A stretch of DNA of 64,000 nt. Origin: Escallonia rubra. Taxonomy: Eukaryota > Streptophyta > Magnoliopsida > Escalloniales > Escalloniaceae. The stretch lies in contig JAVXUO010001949.1 in assembly GCA_033065855.1 (NCBI GenBank), positions 62,001 through 126,000 of the forward strand, given 5' to 3'. Shown here one piece after another: positions 1-11,935 of the stretch (its first letter is position 1; the number at the start of each line of letters is the position of its first letter). Made by a program: the position numbers and the translations under genes. The notes below the pieces were generated by a model that saw nothing but the letters and a program-made list of their open reading frames with translations, had not been told where the DNA came from and made no database searches.

Positions 1-1550
1 AGTTTGGGACAAAATATTGTGTTGACACGACACGCATCCGGGTATGGGATCTGTACTGGACATGCCACTTGCCGGACGGACATGCCACATCCCCGATTGG
101 AGAGGCATCTCTGGAAATCTGTCGCATGGATGATGGAAGATGGTGGTGTAAGAAGGAAGAAGGCGCAGAGTCCAGATCCGGGTAGGAGAGAAAGAGAGGA
201 GAGAACGTCATGGATGATGGAAGATTAAGCTGAAGGAAGAAGAAGACGAAGAGTCCAGATGAGCATACCTCGAGGCGTCTGACTTGTGGATAGGTGTGTG
301 GGTCATAATAAATGACCTTCACATCTTATCCTTTTCTTTTCCATAACAGAATACATGCTAAATCTTATCCTTTTCTTTCCATAACAGAATACATGCTACT
401 TTTTCCTAATATCATATCCACCCCTATAGTTTGTACTAATCTCATAGAAAGTGCTATTCGAAAATAAATGTTCTATCCGTATCCAAAATCGGGTACATGT
501 CCCCGTGTCCTATAATTTCAGATTTGGCTAGTTTGACACTCAGACACGCGTCCGATCCGGACACTGACACCGAGTCCATGTAACATAGAAGGTGACGTAT
601 ATTGGTGTTGAACTACATTAAGTAGAAGTCCCTATCTTTGACTACCTGATTGTGAATATAAGCGCTCTAGAAGAGTGCTGTTTGTCAAGTATGACATTAC
701 CTCCTCCTCCATCATATCGTTCTTTTTGTCTACTTAAGTTCATTATTCTATCAAACTTATAATGACCCAGAAGGTTAGTTTGGTTCCTTAACCAGCGCAA
801 AAGCACTTCTAATGTCACCAGGATATAGGTGAGAAAAGTTAGAAAAAAGAAAGAGAGAATAAAATGCAGAGAAAGTAACGTCCACGTATATGTTCTTACA
901 ATTGGTTCAATATAGTGAGCATAAGCTGATAGGCTTTGAGATCGAATAGATCCTGAAGATACTTCAGAGCAGCAGAAATTAAAATTGAAAAGTCTGGAAT
1001 TCAATTTTATCTTTTTTTTATTAATATGTACGGCCACAGATGTTCAATAATTTGAATTTATAACCAATATGCCCCTTGTCGCACCTAATTGATTTAAGAA
1101 TTTTGGAATCCAACATTTGGAGCAACTCTGAAATGATCAGGTTGCTCTTTCCTTTTTACTGCATTAATAGACACTCCAGGACGCTGCCTGAGCAGAAATA
1201 AGGCATACAGGAAAATGGACAAAGCCAAGACAATTAGCCGCTAGGCCTGCTACTTGAAATCCCACTTTAGCGATAGAGCAATGTTAACATGTACATATCT
1301 CTTACAGATCATGGCGTGGACTTCTTTCTTCTGGGCAAATATGACTTTCTTTTTGCATTTAATCTGAAAAGAGCCAGACGCTTTTAATTTTTATGAAACT
1401 AATAGTTTGCTGGTTGCTGGTTGTGATGTTATGTAGTCACCATTGTTTCTATCAAAATATCTCTGTTCACTTTTGCAAGTGTTGTGTTTCATGGGAAATC
1501 ATGGAATTCTTTTACTATGTATTCCCTAAACTATTACCATGATATTACAG
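1..1550. other. non-coding stretch upstream of the visible glycosylase exons
   Basis: No convincing exon was found. The first 600 bases hold scattered GACACG/TCCG-rich words near both ends (about 20-80 and 530-580) that might be remnants of a repetitive element, but no clean inverted repeat or target duplication was seen. The stretch should contain, or lie next to, the intron preceding the exon at 1551. Confidence 0.4.
323..398. repeat. two-copy tandem repeat, unit about 38 bp
   Basis: The segment running from ATCTTATCC to ACATGCTA occurs at 323-360 and again at 362-398, with one T lost from the poly-T run in the second copy. It is a simple recent tandem duplication. Confidence 0.85.
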
Positions 1551-4500
1551 GGTGTTCTAATGCTCAACGCTGTGCTAACTGGTAAGACTCTTTATCTTAT
1601 CTAGATTGACCATGGAAGTGCACACCACTGACTACTTCTGATTACTTTTACCATGTTATTCGTGCGCTACTCATGAGAAGTTAACTGGCACGGTATTCAG
1701 TACTTTTTCGCTTATAGTTTCTGGCATCAGATGAACAACCCTTGTTGTTTCTGCTATATTTTTATACCTATTTTGATTCAAAAGTTTCATCCCTGTTTTA
1801 CCTTTCATGGTGTTGGATTCTTGGTACTTCACTGTAGAAGTTAGTCTAAGGCTCTAGGTAAAGATAAATTTTGCAACAGGTACATTTGTCGTTGTTCTTG
1901 AGTTGGGTTAGCAGTACATGCAGTGCTATAAGCGTACGTTTTCCATGGGAGCAATGGACGACTATGGGTCGAAAGGAAGTGCCATAAAAGTCCATAGGAA
2001 ATGACATGCTTTACACATATACACACCACAAAAGGATTCTACATTTTTTGTTACATTAGGTAGTGAAGCTGCAAAAACAGCACTATGACTGGTTATCATT
2101 GTCTGGTGAGGTGGCAAATGGATAGTTCGTCAGTACTGTCTCCCTAAGATCAAATGAAAAAAGAGGAAGATTACTCATTTGAATTTTCTTTCACATTTTA
2201 TAGGTAGAATGCTAGCACCTACTTGTGGAGCACTCTCATAAATCCACTTATCCCATAAGTGGGCTGATATGCATGCAGAGTTCACCAATAATTACTACTA
2301 CGAACTATTGGTCAACTCAGTAACAACCAAGGTCATGATCAGTCTTCACAGACACCAAATGGTCTTATCCTACTGCAATAATTCTTGCTAAGGAGTAGAA
2401 ACTGCGGCGGTTAAGAAATTGCAGCCCTCTGACAGTATTCAGATAAAAATCCTATTTCCTTTCTCATCATATTGCAGCAGGGACATTGGGCATATTAGAG
2501 GGTCTTTCACTATCAGGTGACAAGGTCGAAGTTATTCATTTTGGCCATGGTACTAGGAAACGGAATCCTAAAATGGCACCTTTTTAAATGTGCAAATTTG
2601 TCCCCTAAAAAAGCCAACTCCAAAATTTTGTTTCACAATTTTCCTTGTTCTACAATGTAATAAAATACATTGAAAGGTTTTTTCATTTTAATGATTATTT
2701 TTTATTTATCCAGTCGTATCCTGTAGCCTTAGAAATAGTATTCTATATTGGATTTTTTATTGCTTTTGTTGGATTTCTTATTATCAGAACTAGCCAATTT
2801 CTGTCTTAGGATCTATGGGGCAATTACTTAGAAGTACATTTTGTGCTACAGCCCTTCCTATCTGATAGAAAAGGATCCCATGATCTTGAACCGATCTTAC
2901 CTTGTGGAAGAGTAATGTTAGGGATCCCAAATTTAATCCCGAAAGTTTGATTTAAAATTGACTTTCCAGAAAACCCTTTCAATTATCTTCTCTTCCCAGG
3001 ATGACACAGGCTTCTCTTGACGGTGATTCAGATGGTACTTCCAAACTCTGCGAGACGTTGCAATCGTCGCCCCCTCGCTGTTTTCATCCCATCCCTCCAT
3101 TTTCCTTTTCCTACCCCAAAACCCTAGATATCCTCAATAAAAATTCTATAAATTTTGTTTCCCACTGTAACTCCTTATGTCACTCCGACTTCCACCTGTA
3201 CTTCCTTATTATGATCCTGTGAATTAGCATTGTTTGTTCTTCGCTGGAAGGCAGCCCAAGCCTGAATATGGCAGAAAGCTATTCATGCTAAAACCCCAAT
3301 TTTTCTTTTTTGCTTACAGTAATTCTTGGCCTTTTATTTGGTTGCTTAAATAGCAAACAAACATAGTAAACAGGTTAAGATCTGTTACAATTTGATAGTT
3401 TTAGGTAGGCAGAAACAGAGCTTCACTGGCTGTGGGGAGGGTGCAGGTGCTGTGTTGTGTGAAGGAAAGAAGCGCATGGGCTGCATGTGAGAGGGTTTTC
3501 TGGGAAATTAATGATGCTGAAACAAAAGATTAAAAAAAGAGAAATGAAATGCTTACCAATTATGTGGCAGGACACATTCTATAACAGCTTAAGCTTTTGA
3601 AGCAGATGGTAAGTTCAAATGGTATTTGAGCTTTGGCAAGGTCTTGGTTTCAAGTCTTCCAGCTTGCATTTGGTTCCCTATTATATTAGTGCAATATGCA
3701 CTCTGTTCAATTGTGCATTTGGCGGTGGTGTACCTTGTTTTGTCTCTACACATCCAATGGGGGCTTGGACTTGACGGGGAGTGTTAAGCGTGATATACAT
3801 TGTTCGGTGCATTCTCTAACGGCTTAATCTTTTAGAGCTAGATGATAACTTAATAGTTCTATTAGAGAAAGTGGATACTTATTTGGTCATATCAAAGGAG
3901 AAAAGGACTTGAACTTTGAAACAGAGCAAATTTGTTATTAGCACTTGAACTTAGGAAGGTTGATTATGAGATATTTGAAATCTTTTGTGCATATTGTTGA
4001 ATGATGAACATTAATTTACAACCTTTCCTGGGGTCAACTAACCCATGACTCCACGGGACCCCTGCTATTAGTTGTACGTCATATGCAAGCTTGAAAAAAT
4101 TATGACCGAGATCGCTTGAGCATATGTTTCAACACTGGAGAGTTTCAGTATAGCTAATAGAAAGAAAGATTTGACAGGCTAAATCCACGCATGTCATGCT
4201 TATGATCGCCTCAATCTCAAGTAAAAATGCATGAGAACAAGTTTGTTTCTTTTACATCAAATGAGGGGTAGATATTACAAAAAGAAGTGGATTTAGCAAT
4301 TTCCTTTAGGGTGTGTTTGGATATGGGATTTAGAAATACCAGGTATTTCTAAATGCCCTCATTTCGAAATTCCCTGATTTACAAATTCTATCATTTTGAA
4401 ATATCTTGTTTGGAAGAAAGGAAGCAAAATGTCGTTAAAAAGGTGGGAGACAAGATTCCTAAAAAATAGGGAACTAGTTAGTGTGGGTTTGTAAATTATT

Positions 4501-7107
4501 GGAGTGGATTTGACAAATAACTAGTTCAAACTAGTGATTTGAACTGTGGATTTGGTGACCCCAAATCCACAGTTCAAATCACTCCGAAATTTCAAAAATT
4601 CCCTTTTGAACTATCCAAACAAGATATTTTGTCCAAGTGATTTACAAATACCCTACCAAAGTCAAATCCCCAGTTCAAATCCTATATCCAAACACACCCT
4701 TATTTTATTTTCATAACAAGCTTGACAATTAAAATTCCATCATATCTTAAACCATAGTCCACCTAACTAAAGCCTGTTTTAAGTACATGTGACATTTACT
4801 TTTCAGCTTAAGCTTGTATCTTCTTTAAGTTCCTAGATTTATATGAGACCCGTTCCGTTGTGTAGTTTGATTGTGCTTTATATACAACTGTAGTCTATTG
4901 CTTTATGTTAACCTATGTATTATTACATATCCATTCTCTCTTATATGTACTTCTAAATTCCGTGCAGTAAGGCAGCATCAGGCGAATTCTCATGCAAAGA
5001 AAGGGTGGGAGCAGTTTACTGATGCTGTCATTGACACAATTTCAAAGAATAAAAAAGGGGTTGTGTTTCTTCTGTGGGGAAACTACGCTCAAGCAAAATC
5101 CAGGTTTGATTAACTAATAGGCTCAACTTTGTCGAAAATATGATAATGTAACTAAAACATGTCCAGATTGCAAATAGAGTAGAGCTCACTCCAGAGGCCG
5201 CCAGTTTATAATTCTTTTTTTCTTTTGACGCTGTACCAACAAAATACTTAACTGCCAATTAGAAAGAATTACAAGTTAACACAGAAAACCTCTGTTTCTT
5301 TTTTGTACTCAACTTGCTCTTATTGTAGTCAGTGAAGACTCGAGCAAGAAGCTGGTTGGAAGGGATTACCTATTGGCACTCCCATATTGTCTGGTACTAA
5401 AATAAGTGCATCAGATCATTTGTAATAAAACATTGCCCTAGAAGGGATGCTTGGAAGCTTGCACTTTAGTGGAACATTGAGCGATCTAAGAAGTTTACAA
5501 TCCATGCTACGAATAAAATTTTCTCTCACCATAGTGAAGGAGAAAATTCCAGTACGAAACATCAGACGTATATGTAGTACTATGAAGATAGTCGCACCTT
5601 TTATTCTGATGTTTCCAAGACATCTAATAGACAATCGTTTGGAAAATCTAGAAGGATTTGCTTATAAAGCTTTAAGCTACAGAGAAGGATTGTGCTTCTT
5701 GAGGATGCAGTTATCACGAAGAAGTTCAATATATTTCCATGTGAAGGAACTCTCAGAAGGAGACACCATAATGGGAAACTTTTGCTACATTTCCTCAGGA
5801 TTTACACTATGTTGAACCATAACAGAAACTTAAAGAATTAATATTGGATTGCTTAATAGTGCTCAAGGTAATATTCTCCAATTCATGTTTAAGAACATCA
5901 AAATTTATGTTTGGAGGTTTACATATTTGCGGTTTGGCCACTATGAGCCAAGTCAAGCCTAAGTGCGAGATCACCTTGTTCAGACGGGTTCGTTAGCAGT
6001 CTGGTGGGATTCTAAACTCGGCCTCTTCTGGGCACACTAGAAGTAATAAAAAATGGGAGTCAAGAGATTGACTTTATTTGAAAAAGTTATACTTGAACAA
6101 ATATAACAGAACCAAAGTTTGTTTGATGATATTTAATGAAGGATTATTTTAATAATGAGTCCTTATAGTCTTTCTCTGATTTTATTGTTTTAACAGATTG
6201 ATTGACGAGACAAAGCACCACATTCTGAACGCAGCACATCCTTCTGGCTTGTCTGCTAATAGAGGCTTCTTTGGGTGCAGGTTTGTTTTTTCCTTGAGAG
6301 TTGAGACTGTTATTTTCTTGCTCTAAAAAAGGTCGGCTAGTTTTTCTTTTCCTCTTGAAAGGGGTTGAGAGTTGGGGCTGATGGGGATTGTAAGCTAGAG
6401 AGTCCTGTCTATCCGAGGAAGTAAGTGGAGACTTGAAATTTATAAACCGACGGATATCTGATAACATGAGTAGTACTACCTAACTTGATTTCTAATAACT
6501 TGCCTGAGTGGAGCAGCTGCCACCATGTACTGAAAGTCCTCGTACAAAGGTTTGTGTTGGTAGCCTAGTACATAAGGGGATAATAATGCTAATTGTGCAC
6601 GTGAAAGCGCAACCAAAAACAAACTTTTAACACGTAGTTGGAGACCATTCTAACTTAATACCCTTTATTTAAAAAATGTACATAAATTTGTACTGTTTGG
6701 AACCGCTTTTCAAGATATTTCAATTGAAAAATGAATGGAATTGTGGATGTATAGGCTCAAACCTTGATTAGTTATGTGAAACTCCAAACGCGGCGCCATT
6801 CTGTTAACAAAGCGACAACGTTATTATGCAACATTATACTTCTTTTGGCCTACTTTTTGTTAATGTACTATACGTACGTTCTAAAATTACATTTACACGT
6901 CAATTTTTTGAGCAAGTTAAGGATCCACAGTACTGATGCAGCTTTAATGGCTAAATTAACGATTTAGAGTTGAATAGTTATTTAGATTTGACTCTCTTTG
7001 ACATTTTGGTAACTTTCTCAATTGATTATCTGGTGTGCAGGCATTTCTCTCGCACAAACCAGATCTTGGAGAAAATTGGAATTTCTCCAATAGATTGGCA
7101 ACTATAA
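1551..7107 (+). CDS. UNG: uracil-DNA glycosylase, C-terminal four exons (partial gene)
   Basis: Removes uracil from DNA as the first step of base excision repair, in nucleus and/or organelles. Coding exons: 1551-1581, 4968-5103, 6197-6280 and 7041-7107 (stop TAA). All three introns have GT donors and AG acceptors, and the joined exons total 318 nt in frame (105 residues). Recognisable family-1 UDG blocks in order: LLN-type block read as [18 protein letters not shown] (the Asn is the uracil-recognition residue of the family), [20 protein letters not shown], the [11 protein letters not shown] block carrying the active-site His and the DNA-intercalation loop, and the C-terminal PIDWQL. The N-terminal two thirds, including the catalytic-Asp GQDPYH block, is not seen in 1-1550; it may lie before the window or be lost. 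The first intron (1582-4967) is swollen by a small LTR element and a MITE. No stop or frameshift in these exons suggests a functional gene. Confidence 0.9.
3545..3858 (+). mobile_element. TRIM-like small LTR-retroelement remnant
   Basis: Inside the long glycosylase intron. A segment CTTAAGCTTTTGAAGCAGATGG (3588-3609) is followed by a primer-binding-site-like TGGTATTTGAGC at 3620-3631 (compare TGGTATCAGAGC, initiator tRNA-Met type), a 140-bp non-coding middle, a purine run GACGGGGAG ending at 3781, and then TGTTAAGCG starting at 3782. The part after 3782 again contains a CTAACGGCTTAATCTTTTAGAG-type stretch resembling the first segment. The order LTR end, PBS, PPT, LTR start fits a TRIM/SMART element, but the LTR copies are diverged and no TSD was found. 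Confidence 0.4.
4309..4699. mobile_element. PIF/Harbinger-type (Tourist-like) fold-back MITE
   Basis: Terminal inverted repeats begin GGGTGTGTTTGGATAT at 4309 and the mirror image ends at 4699. The flanking trinucleotide TTA is duplicated (4306-4308 and 4700-4702), as expected for PIF/Harbinger insertion. The middle is a long palindrome: a 23-bp arm starting AGTGATTTGAACTG is followed after 5 bases by its perfect reverse complement (about 4531-4586). No coding capacity. It lies in the 3.4-kb glycosylase intron. Confidence 0.85.
5104..6196 (+). other. intron 2 of the visible glycosylase exons
   Basis: Bounded by donor GTTTGA after 5103 and acceptor AACAG before 6197. A 122-codon open frame at 5447-5815 resembles no family I recognise and has no coding context, so it is not annotated as a gene. 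Confidence 0.7.
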
Positions 7108-8834
7108 ACCAGAGATCTGCTTCAAATTTTTGGTTCATTCTGGTTGTGAGCTTGTCCTAACCTGTCTAGTGCTTGTGAAAAAGGGAAGTTCCTGGGCTTC
7201 CTCGGCATGTAAAGTTATTGCCCACTATTTTGCTAATGCTTATGGACTGATGCATCACATAATATTACCCGAGTGTTTTAAAGTTGATCGCGTCAGGTAA
7301 CTGCGGATTGACCAAATTTGTACGCGAGTTTCATAGAAATCTTTAATGGCTGAACATAACCTTTTTGAACTACTCCAATGCTGAAGATAACATGTCTGAT
7401 GTGAACATTGATGCGTTATGTCTATTAAGATACTTATTTCCTCTATCTCCCGCCATTACACAACGAAGTGGGAGGCAGCATTATTCTTCAAAGTTTGAGC
7501 AGCCTTAGTTGAATATGATGAAGTAGAATGTACTTCTAAAGGGTAGAGAATGGACCACTTATGTAGTAACTTTTACTCGTTTAAAATCCGGTTGATGTAA
7601 AACTCATTGTGATGTAGTACAACTACACATTCACAAATTATAGTGCGACTTCTATTCTCATCGAAACGTGAGTATGAAAATAAGAGGATAAAAGATGGGT
7701 TTGCATGTGTGAGTTCGTGTGAATGAAGGGCAGATTGTAGGTGCGACTTCAGACCCCGTCAAGCTAAGGCTAAGATGAGTGCACTGCATGGATCGTAAGG
7801 CTGATAAGGGAGAATTACTGGGTGCGGTTTCCTATTCTCCATCCTCTGGGGTTGGGGGCCGTAATGCTTCCAGAACTGGAAACATAGAAATGGCTCTGGT
7901 CACTTCAGCACCACTAAAATCATCCTCTATGGATGAGGTGGTTCTAGGAGATCTGGGCTCTGGACGCGATGAAGAAGCATGCTCCAGAGCAGTGAGATTA
8001 CTATCCATTGGGATCTGTGGAGTTGCCTCAAATTTGAGGCTCAATAAAACTGTGGGCGGTCCGTTGTGCATTAATTAGGCTGATGGCGATTATAGATGGG
8101 TTAGCAAAAGATAAACCAATCAGCGCAAAATAAGCCATAGCCGATTTGTAGAAAGCCAGTTGCAATAGCTGTTGAAGGCAGACAAGTGAGGAGGTCTCCT
8201 TGTGAGGTGGATCTACAGCACAAGGGTGTTTATCTTATAAAGACAAATAACATTGCTCTACCTGACGGGTTATGTTTCGAAAGAAGTGACTATGGAGATG
8301 GTATCACCACGATCCTTCCATTGCAACCGATTTACAAACGCAGCTAAGTTGGTAAGGATGACAGTGGCAACAAGCATTGAAGGTGGTTGCTGTGCCGGTG
8401 GATAACGGAAAGGGTGTATCTGAATACAACAGGCCCAGGTCACTTTCAAGAAGTCGAAGAGGTTTTAGATCCAAGAGCAGAGGAAAAGAGGTAGGGAGAG
8501 CTCATGATAGGGGTCTTGGGAGGAATTTCAATCACAGAGGTGATCATTAGAATTGCAAAGGTGCTTCTCATGGATTGGGCAGATCATGTGGGGACTAAAT
8601 GGAGGAAGCAGATTGCCGGCTAGCTGCCAAGGACCAAGTAGCGAGAAAAACCAAGAATGATGCCCTCACTTGTTAAATCCTGCAGACTGGAAGTAATAAT
8701 AAATCTTCTGCCAGAATAGTTCCTGCAGAAAAAATGAGCTCTAAATTTCATGCACGTCACATGTTTGAGGGTAGAGTTAGTTGTTTCCCCCTGTTTAAGC
8801 AGCTAAGATACTTTATTACCCCTAACTGGAACAC
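7108..8834. other. 3' flank of the glycosylase gene and unresolved LINE upstream region
   Basis: 7108-7740 shows nothing beyond probable 3' UTR and spacer. From about 7740 to 8830 the base composition is more balanced and open stretches exist on + (7779-8078; basic, Arg/Gly-rich reading near 8440-8560), which could be the 5' part of the LINE that becomes recognisable at 8835. I could not fix a LINE 5' end. Confidence 0.35.
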
Positions 8835-9075
8835 TTCTTTGGTAGGTCATTTCATTGACAAATGTCATTCATGCCAAAGCACATTCCATTTGGGTTGAAT
8901 ATGGGTTGCAGGAGGCAATAGAAAATTTTTGACTTCAAATTCGACACTGATAAAGATAGAACTGAAGTCCTTGAAAAGGACCCTTGGCTGTTTTATGCAA
9001 AGCATGTTTTCCTAAAAAAATGGTCTTTAGGATTAATGGCTACCAAGGACTCTTTCACTACGATTATTATTTGTA
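8835..9075 (+). pseudogene. LINE ORF1, N-terminal DUF4283-like part
   Basis: A frame reading LVGHFIDK, then FDFKFDTDKDRTEVLEKDPW and LFYAKHVFLKKW, matches the pattern of plant LINE ORF1 proteins (nucleic-acid-binding DUF4283 domain: a vLe.gPW block followed by lfl+kW). At least one frameshift is needed near 8930. The frame is cut at 9075 by the Helitron and continues in the segment starting at 18079. The product would have bound LINE RNA; it is a pseudogene now. Confidence 0.7.
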
Positions 9076-9106
9076 CTAGCTCAAGAACCCGAGCCTAGCT
9101 CGGGTT
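9076..9106 (-). repeat. Helitron 3' terminal hairpin and CTAG end
   Basis: AACCCGAGC (9086-9094), loop CTA, GCTCGGGTT (9098-9106) form a perfect 9-bp stem. On the - strand the stem is followed by CTTGAG and the terminal CTAG, with T next. In the family this hairpin is the termination signal for rolling-circle transposition. Confidence 0.9.
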
Positions 9107-9181
9107 AGTTCATGATATGGTTGTAAAAAGATTAAGTTTGGTTTTGTTTAGACACCCTTTGTTGCATAAAAGGTCTTCGTC

Positions 9182-9375
9182 ACATGTACGTTTCTAATGC
9201 AAAGGATATGATGTTTGTTTGAAGCTTGAAGTTCCAAATATAAGAATAAAATTTTAGTTTGAGAATTGAAGTAAATAACATGTATGTTTGTAATGCAAAG
9301 GATATGATGTTTGTTTGAAGCTTGAAGTTCCTATATAAGAATAAAATTTTAGTATAAGAATTGAAATAAATAAGA
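9182..9375. repeat. two-copy tandem repeat near Helitron 3' end, unit about 97 bp
   Basis: CATGTACGTTTCTAATGCAAAGG at 9182 recurs as CATGTATGTTTGTAATGCAAAGG at 9279, and the following 75 bases are also repeated with few changes. Subterminal to the Helitron 3' end. Confidence 0.85.
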
Positions 9376-9439
9376 AACACAGTACTGAGGTTCTTATATT
9401 TCCATCAAAGTTGTGCGACATAAGAGCAAAATATAAGAA

Positions 9440-9838
9440 TTAAGGAGATATCTTCTCAGCTATATACCAAAGGAAAAATGTCTGTTTATTCTCCAAGAAC
9501 CTATCCATTATAAGATCAATCTTGCACATTAGACAATCAATTGATCTTTCCTCTTTAGAGGTTAACCTCCATGCTTGCGAAATCTTCTCCCTGTTCATTT
9601 CGTGTAAAAGTCCAATATCGTTGCAGCACATGTCTTTTCGAGTTGGGTACCAATTGTCGCAATTTAAATGTATTATGCCATCGAGTACGGATTGTGATTC
9701 AAGGAGTGAGACAATATCGTATCTCATATCAAAGCACTGGATAAAGGTAGCAGTCCTCTTTTTGCATAAATCTTCGTTCCACTTGTGGAACTTAGGTGAA
9801 TGTTTCCTTTTTTTTTGGGACATTAACATAAGATCCAA
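9440..9838 (-). other. open reading frame of uncertain identity in Helitron 3' part
   Basis: A 132-codon frame on the - strand, Lys/Arg-rich at its start, lies directly downstream of the RPA-like exons. It contains no motif I can name with confidence. A parallel frame in the same stretch shows short similarities to the later part of RPA-like Helitron proteins, so this is more likely decayed RPA sequence than an independent gene. Confidence 0.25.
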
Positions 9839-9932
9839 GTGTAGGGAAATCAGGTAAGGAACAAAAGAATTGTTATATGTAAAGCAAAAAGAAAGAGTGA
9901 AAGACGCCTAACCATTGAATTCTTTGACCGGT

Positions 9933-10849
9933 TCAAGCACAGACAATAAGAACTATTTTGGTAGTTGTTTGCTTCTTTAGAATATTTTCAAATTCCAAGG
10001 CTTGCTCTGACCAAAGTGTTACTTTCAATTCTTGGCCCCTATCATGCTAGTCACAAATAATACATATGTATATAGCTACGACGGATGTTCTAATGTATAT
10101 ATCAAGTCTAAGAGAGATTTCATTACCTTTTGTTTGTCAAGGTGATATCCTTCTTGAAAAGCGATTTGGTCCTCCCAGGCTTGATGCCAAAGTCTTCAAT
10201 GTCAAAGACCTTTGATAGAGTACCAATGATGTCTAGATAGAATGTAGTAAAAATGAATCATATGCTACTATTCATATACAATTTAATGTGGGAAAGAGGT
10301 CTAATTGAGTCCTTAAAGTTTTTTTTTACCTTTGAGGTATGTGATATCATTCGCTCGTTTGTGTAGCTCATCATAGTTTATAAGTGCAAAGTTATGCTGA
10401 GGCATTGATTCAACATCTTGCTTGAGGTGTTGTACTTTAGTTGCATGGAACAAAGTGATGATTGTATCCTGCTTTGGTAATGGCCTGTATGGTCCCTTTG
10501 CCTCTACGATCTTGAAGTTGGAAATCATGTAGATGTTTCCTTCTTTGAATTGTGGTAAGAATGTGTGCCTCTGGTTGTTTCGCAATAATACGTGCTGTAG
10601 ATTTCCCTGAATTCATATAATTGTAGTCACTACTATTTCGTTAGGAATTGTATTTATAATAGTTTTTCAGTTTCATGACCATATACTATATTTCATACTT
10701 ACCTCCTTGTCAAGCAATATCATGTTAGAGTTGTAAATCTCTTTTGTGCTTGGGTTTACTCCATCCCAAACCCTCGTCACCCTAACTTTGATGGTCCAGT
10801 CATCTCTGTTAGCTTTTATCTCAGAGAGTTTGGTCCATTTTGCCTCCAT
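9933..10849 (-). CDS. replication protein A 70-kDa-like protein of the Helitron (N-terminal OB folds)
   Basis: Single-stranded-DNA-binding protein of the RPA1/DUF223 type often carried by plant Helitrons. Exons on the - strand: 10849-10703, 10606-10330, 10232-10127 and 10038-9933. All introns are GT..AG and phases agree, giving a 211-codon frame. Key blocks: KLSEIKANRDDWTIKVRVTR, the NP and NSNMILLD region of the first OB fold; QRHTFLPQFKEGNIYMISNF and FALINYDELH in the second; DIIGTLSKV; and KVTLWSEQALEF. The ATG at 10849 opens the MEAKWTKLSEI reading. The frame ends with TGA at 9933, just where family members continue, so the protein is probably truncated; expression was not assessable. What is certain is the family; exon 4 boundaries are inferred. 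Confidence 0.7.
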
Positions 10850-11360
10850 TTGCTTTCCTTCGATTGTACAATTTAGCGTTATCCGTAACAACCAAATTCA
10901 GGAAGAATATAAAGAAAAATAATAATGCATGTAGTTGTTGAAATTGAGTAGAACAAAGGTTAAAGACATAATAATGATTTATTGCTGCAATTTATCCTGT
11001 CTTAGCTAAGCCCATGATTTAATTAGCATTTACAATATAAACAGCTTCGTAAAATTTCCAATTTCTAAGCTCAGTACTAACACTGGGAAAGAGAGATCCA
11101 TAAGTAGTTAAGCTTTCTTATGAGAGTGTGAGCGTGTGTGTGTGTCTGTGTGAGAGGTTGGGAGAGAAATTATAGGGATTATGATTATGTTTCTCTTTTG
11201 GTAGTAGTATATCTTTACCTTCGTGTAATTCTGAGAGATGAACGGACGAGTAAAAGAGACAATACCTGAGAGCTGCTGCGATTATTGCAAAGATTTTGAT
11301 GTGAGCATTTTTGGGACATATGTTATGCTTTTATAGTTTTTCTCAGACTACTTCATATCC

Positions 11361-11935
11361 AACAGTATCTGCAATTGTCCTGTAAAGGTAACCTGTCCTA
11401 GTATGGGTTAGAATCCTATTAAGAATAATTAAGCATATTAAATCCTGATTTTTTTTAATGAGATCTTTATATATGTATTTGGTTAATTTCGTATGAGTTA
11501 ATCAGGTTTGAATTACTTGGCACTTTGTAATTTATAAACAAATTCTAGACACCATAAAACTCTACGGACTAATATACTAACCTATTAGGACTTATATCCC
11601 ATACTTAGTATGGGATTGAAATCCTATTATGACGGTATTCCTTATCTAACAGTATCTACAACTGTTCAGGAAAAAGGTAATCTATCCTAGTATGGGATTA
11701 GAATCCTATTAAAAATAATTACGTTCTATTAGTCATAGGTAAGCATATTAAAACCTGGTATTTTTAAATGAGATATTTATATGTGTCTTTCATTAATTTC
11801 GTATGATTTAATCAGGTCTAATTTACTTAGCATTATGTATTTTAAACTAATTCTAGACACTCTAAAACTCCACTAACTAATATACTAACCTATTAGAACT
11901 TAACTTTGCATTACCATTGCTACATTAAAAAAAGA
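11361..11935. repeat. two-copy tandem repeat, unit about 287 bp, in Helitron
   Basis: AACAGTATCT at 11361 and at 11648 starts two copies that share TCCTAGTATGGG, TTAATTTCGTATGA, TTAATCAGGT and CTAATATACTAACCTATTAG. Copies have diverged moderately. A piece of the same unit appears inverted at about 17880-17945. Confidence 0.8.

Noticed and set aside
1139-1195. Possible decayed glycosylase exon preceding 1551
   Set aside because: A weak resemblance to the VGCS..LH region in one frame, but with several in-frame stops and no good splice sites. Too weak to call.
5447-5815. 122-codon open frame in glycosylase intron
   Set aside because: No recognisable family, no transcript-like context, and the intron around it is flanked by well-defined exons on the same strand.
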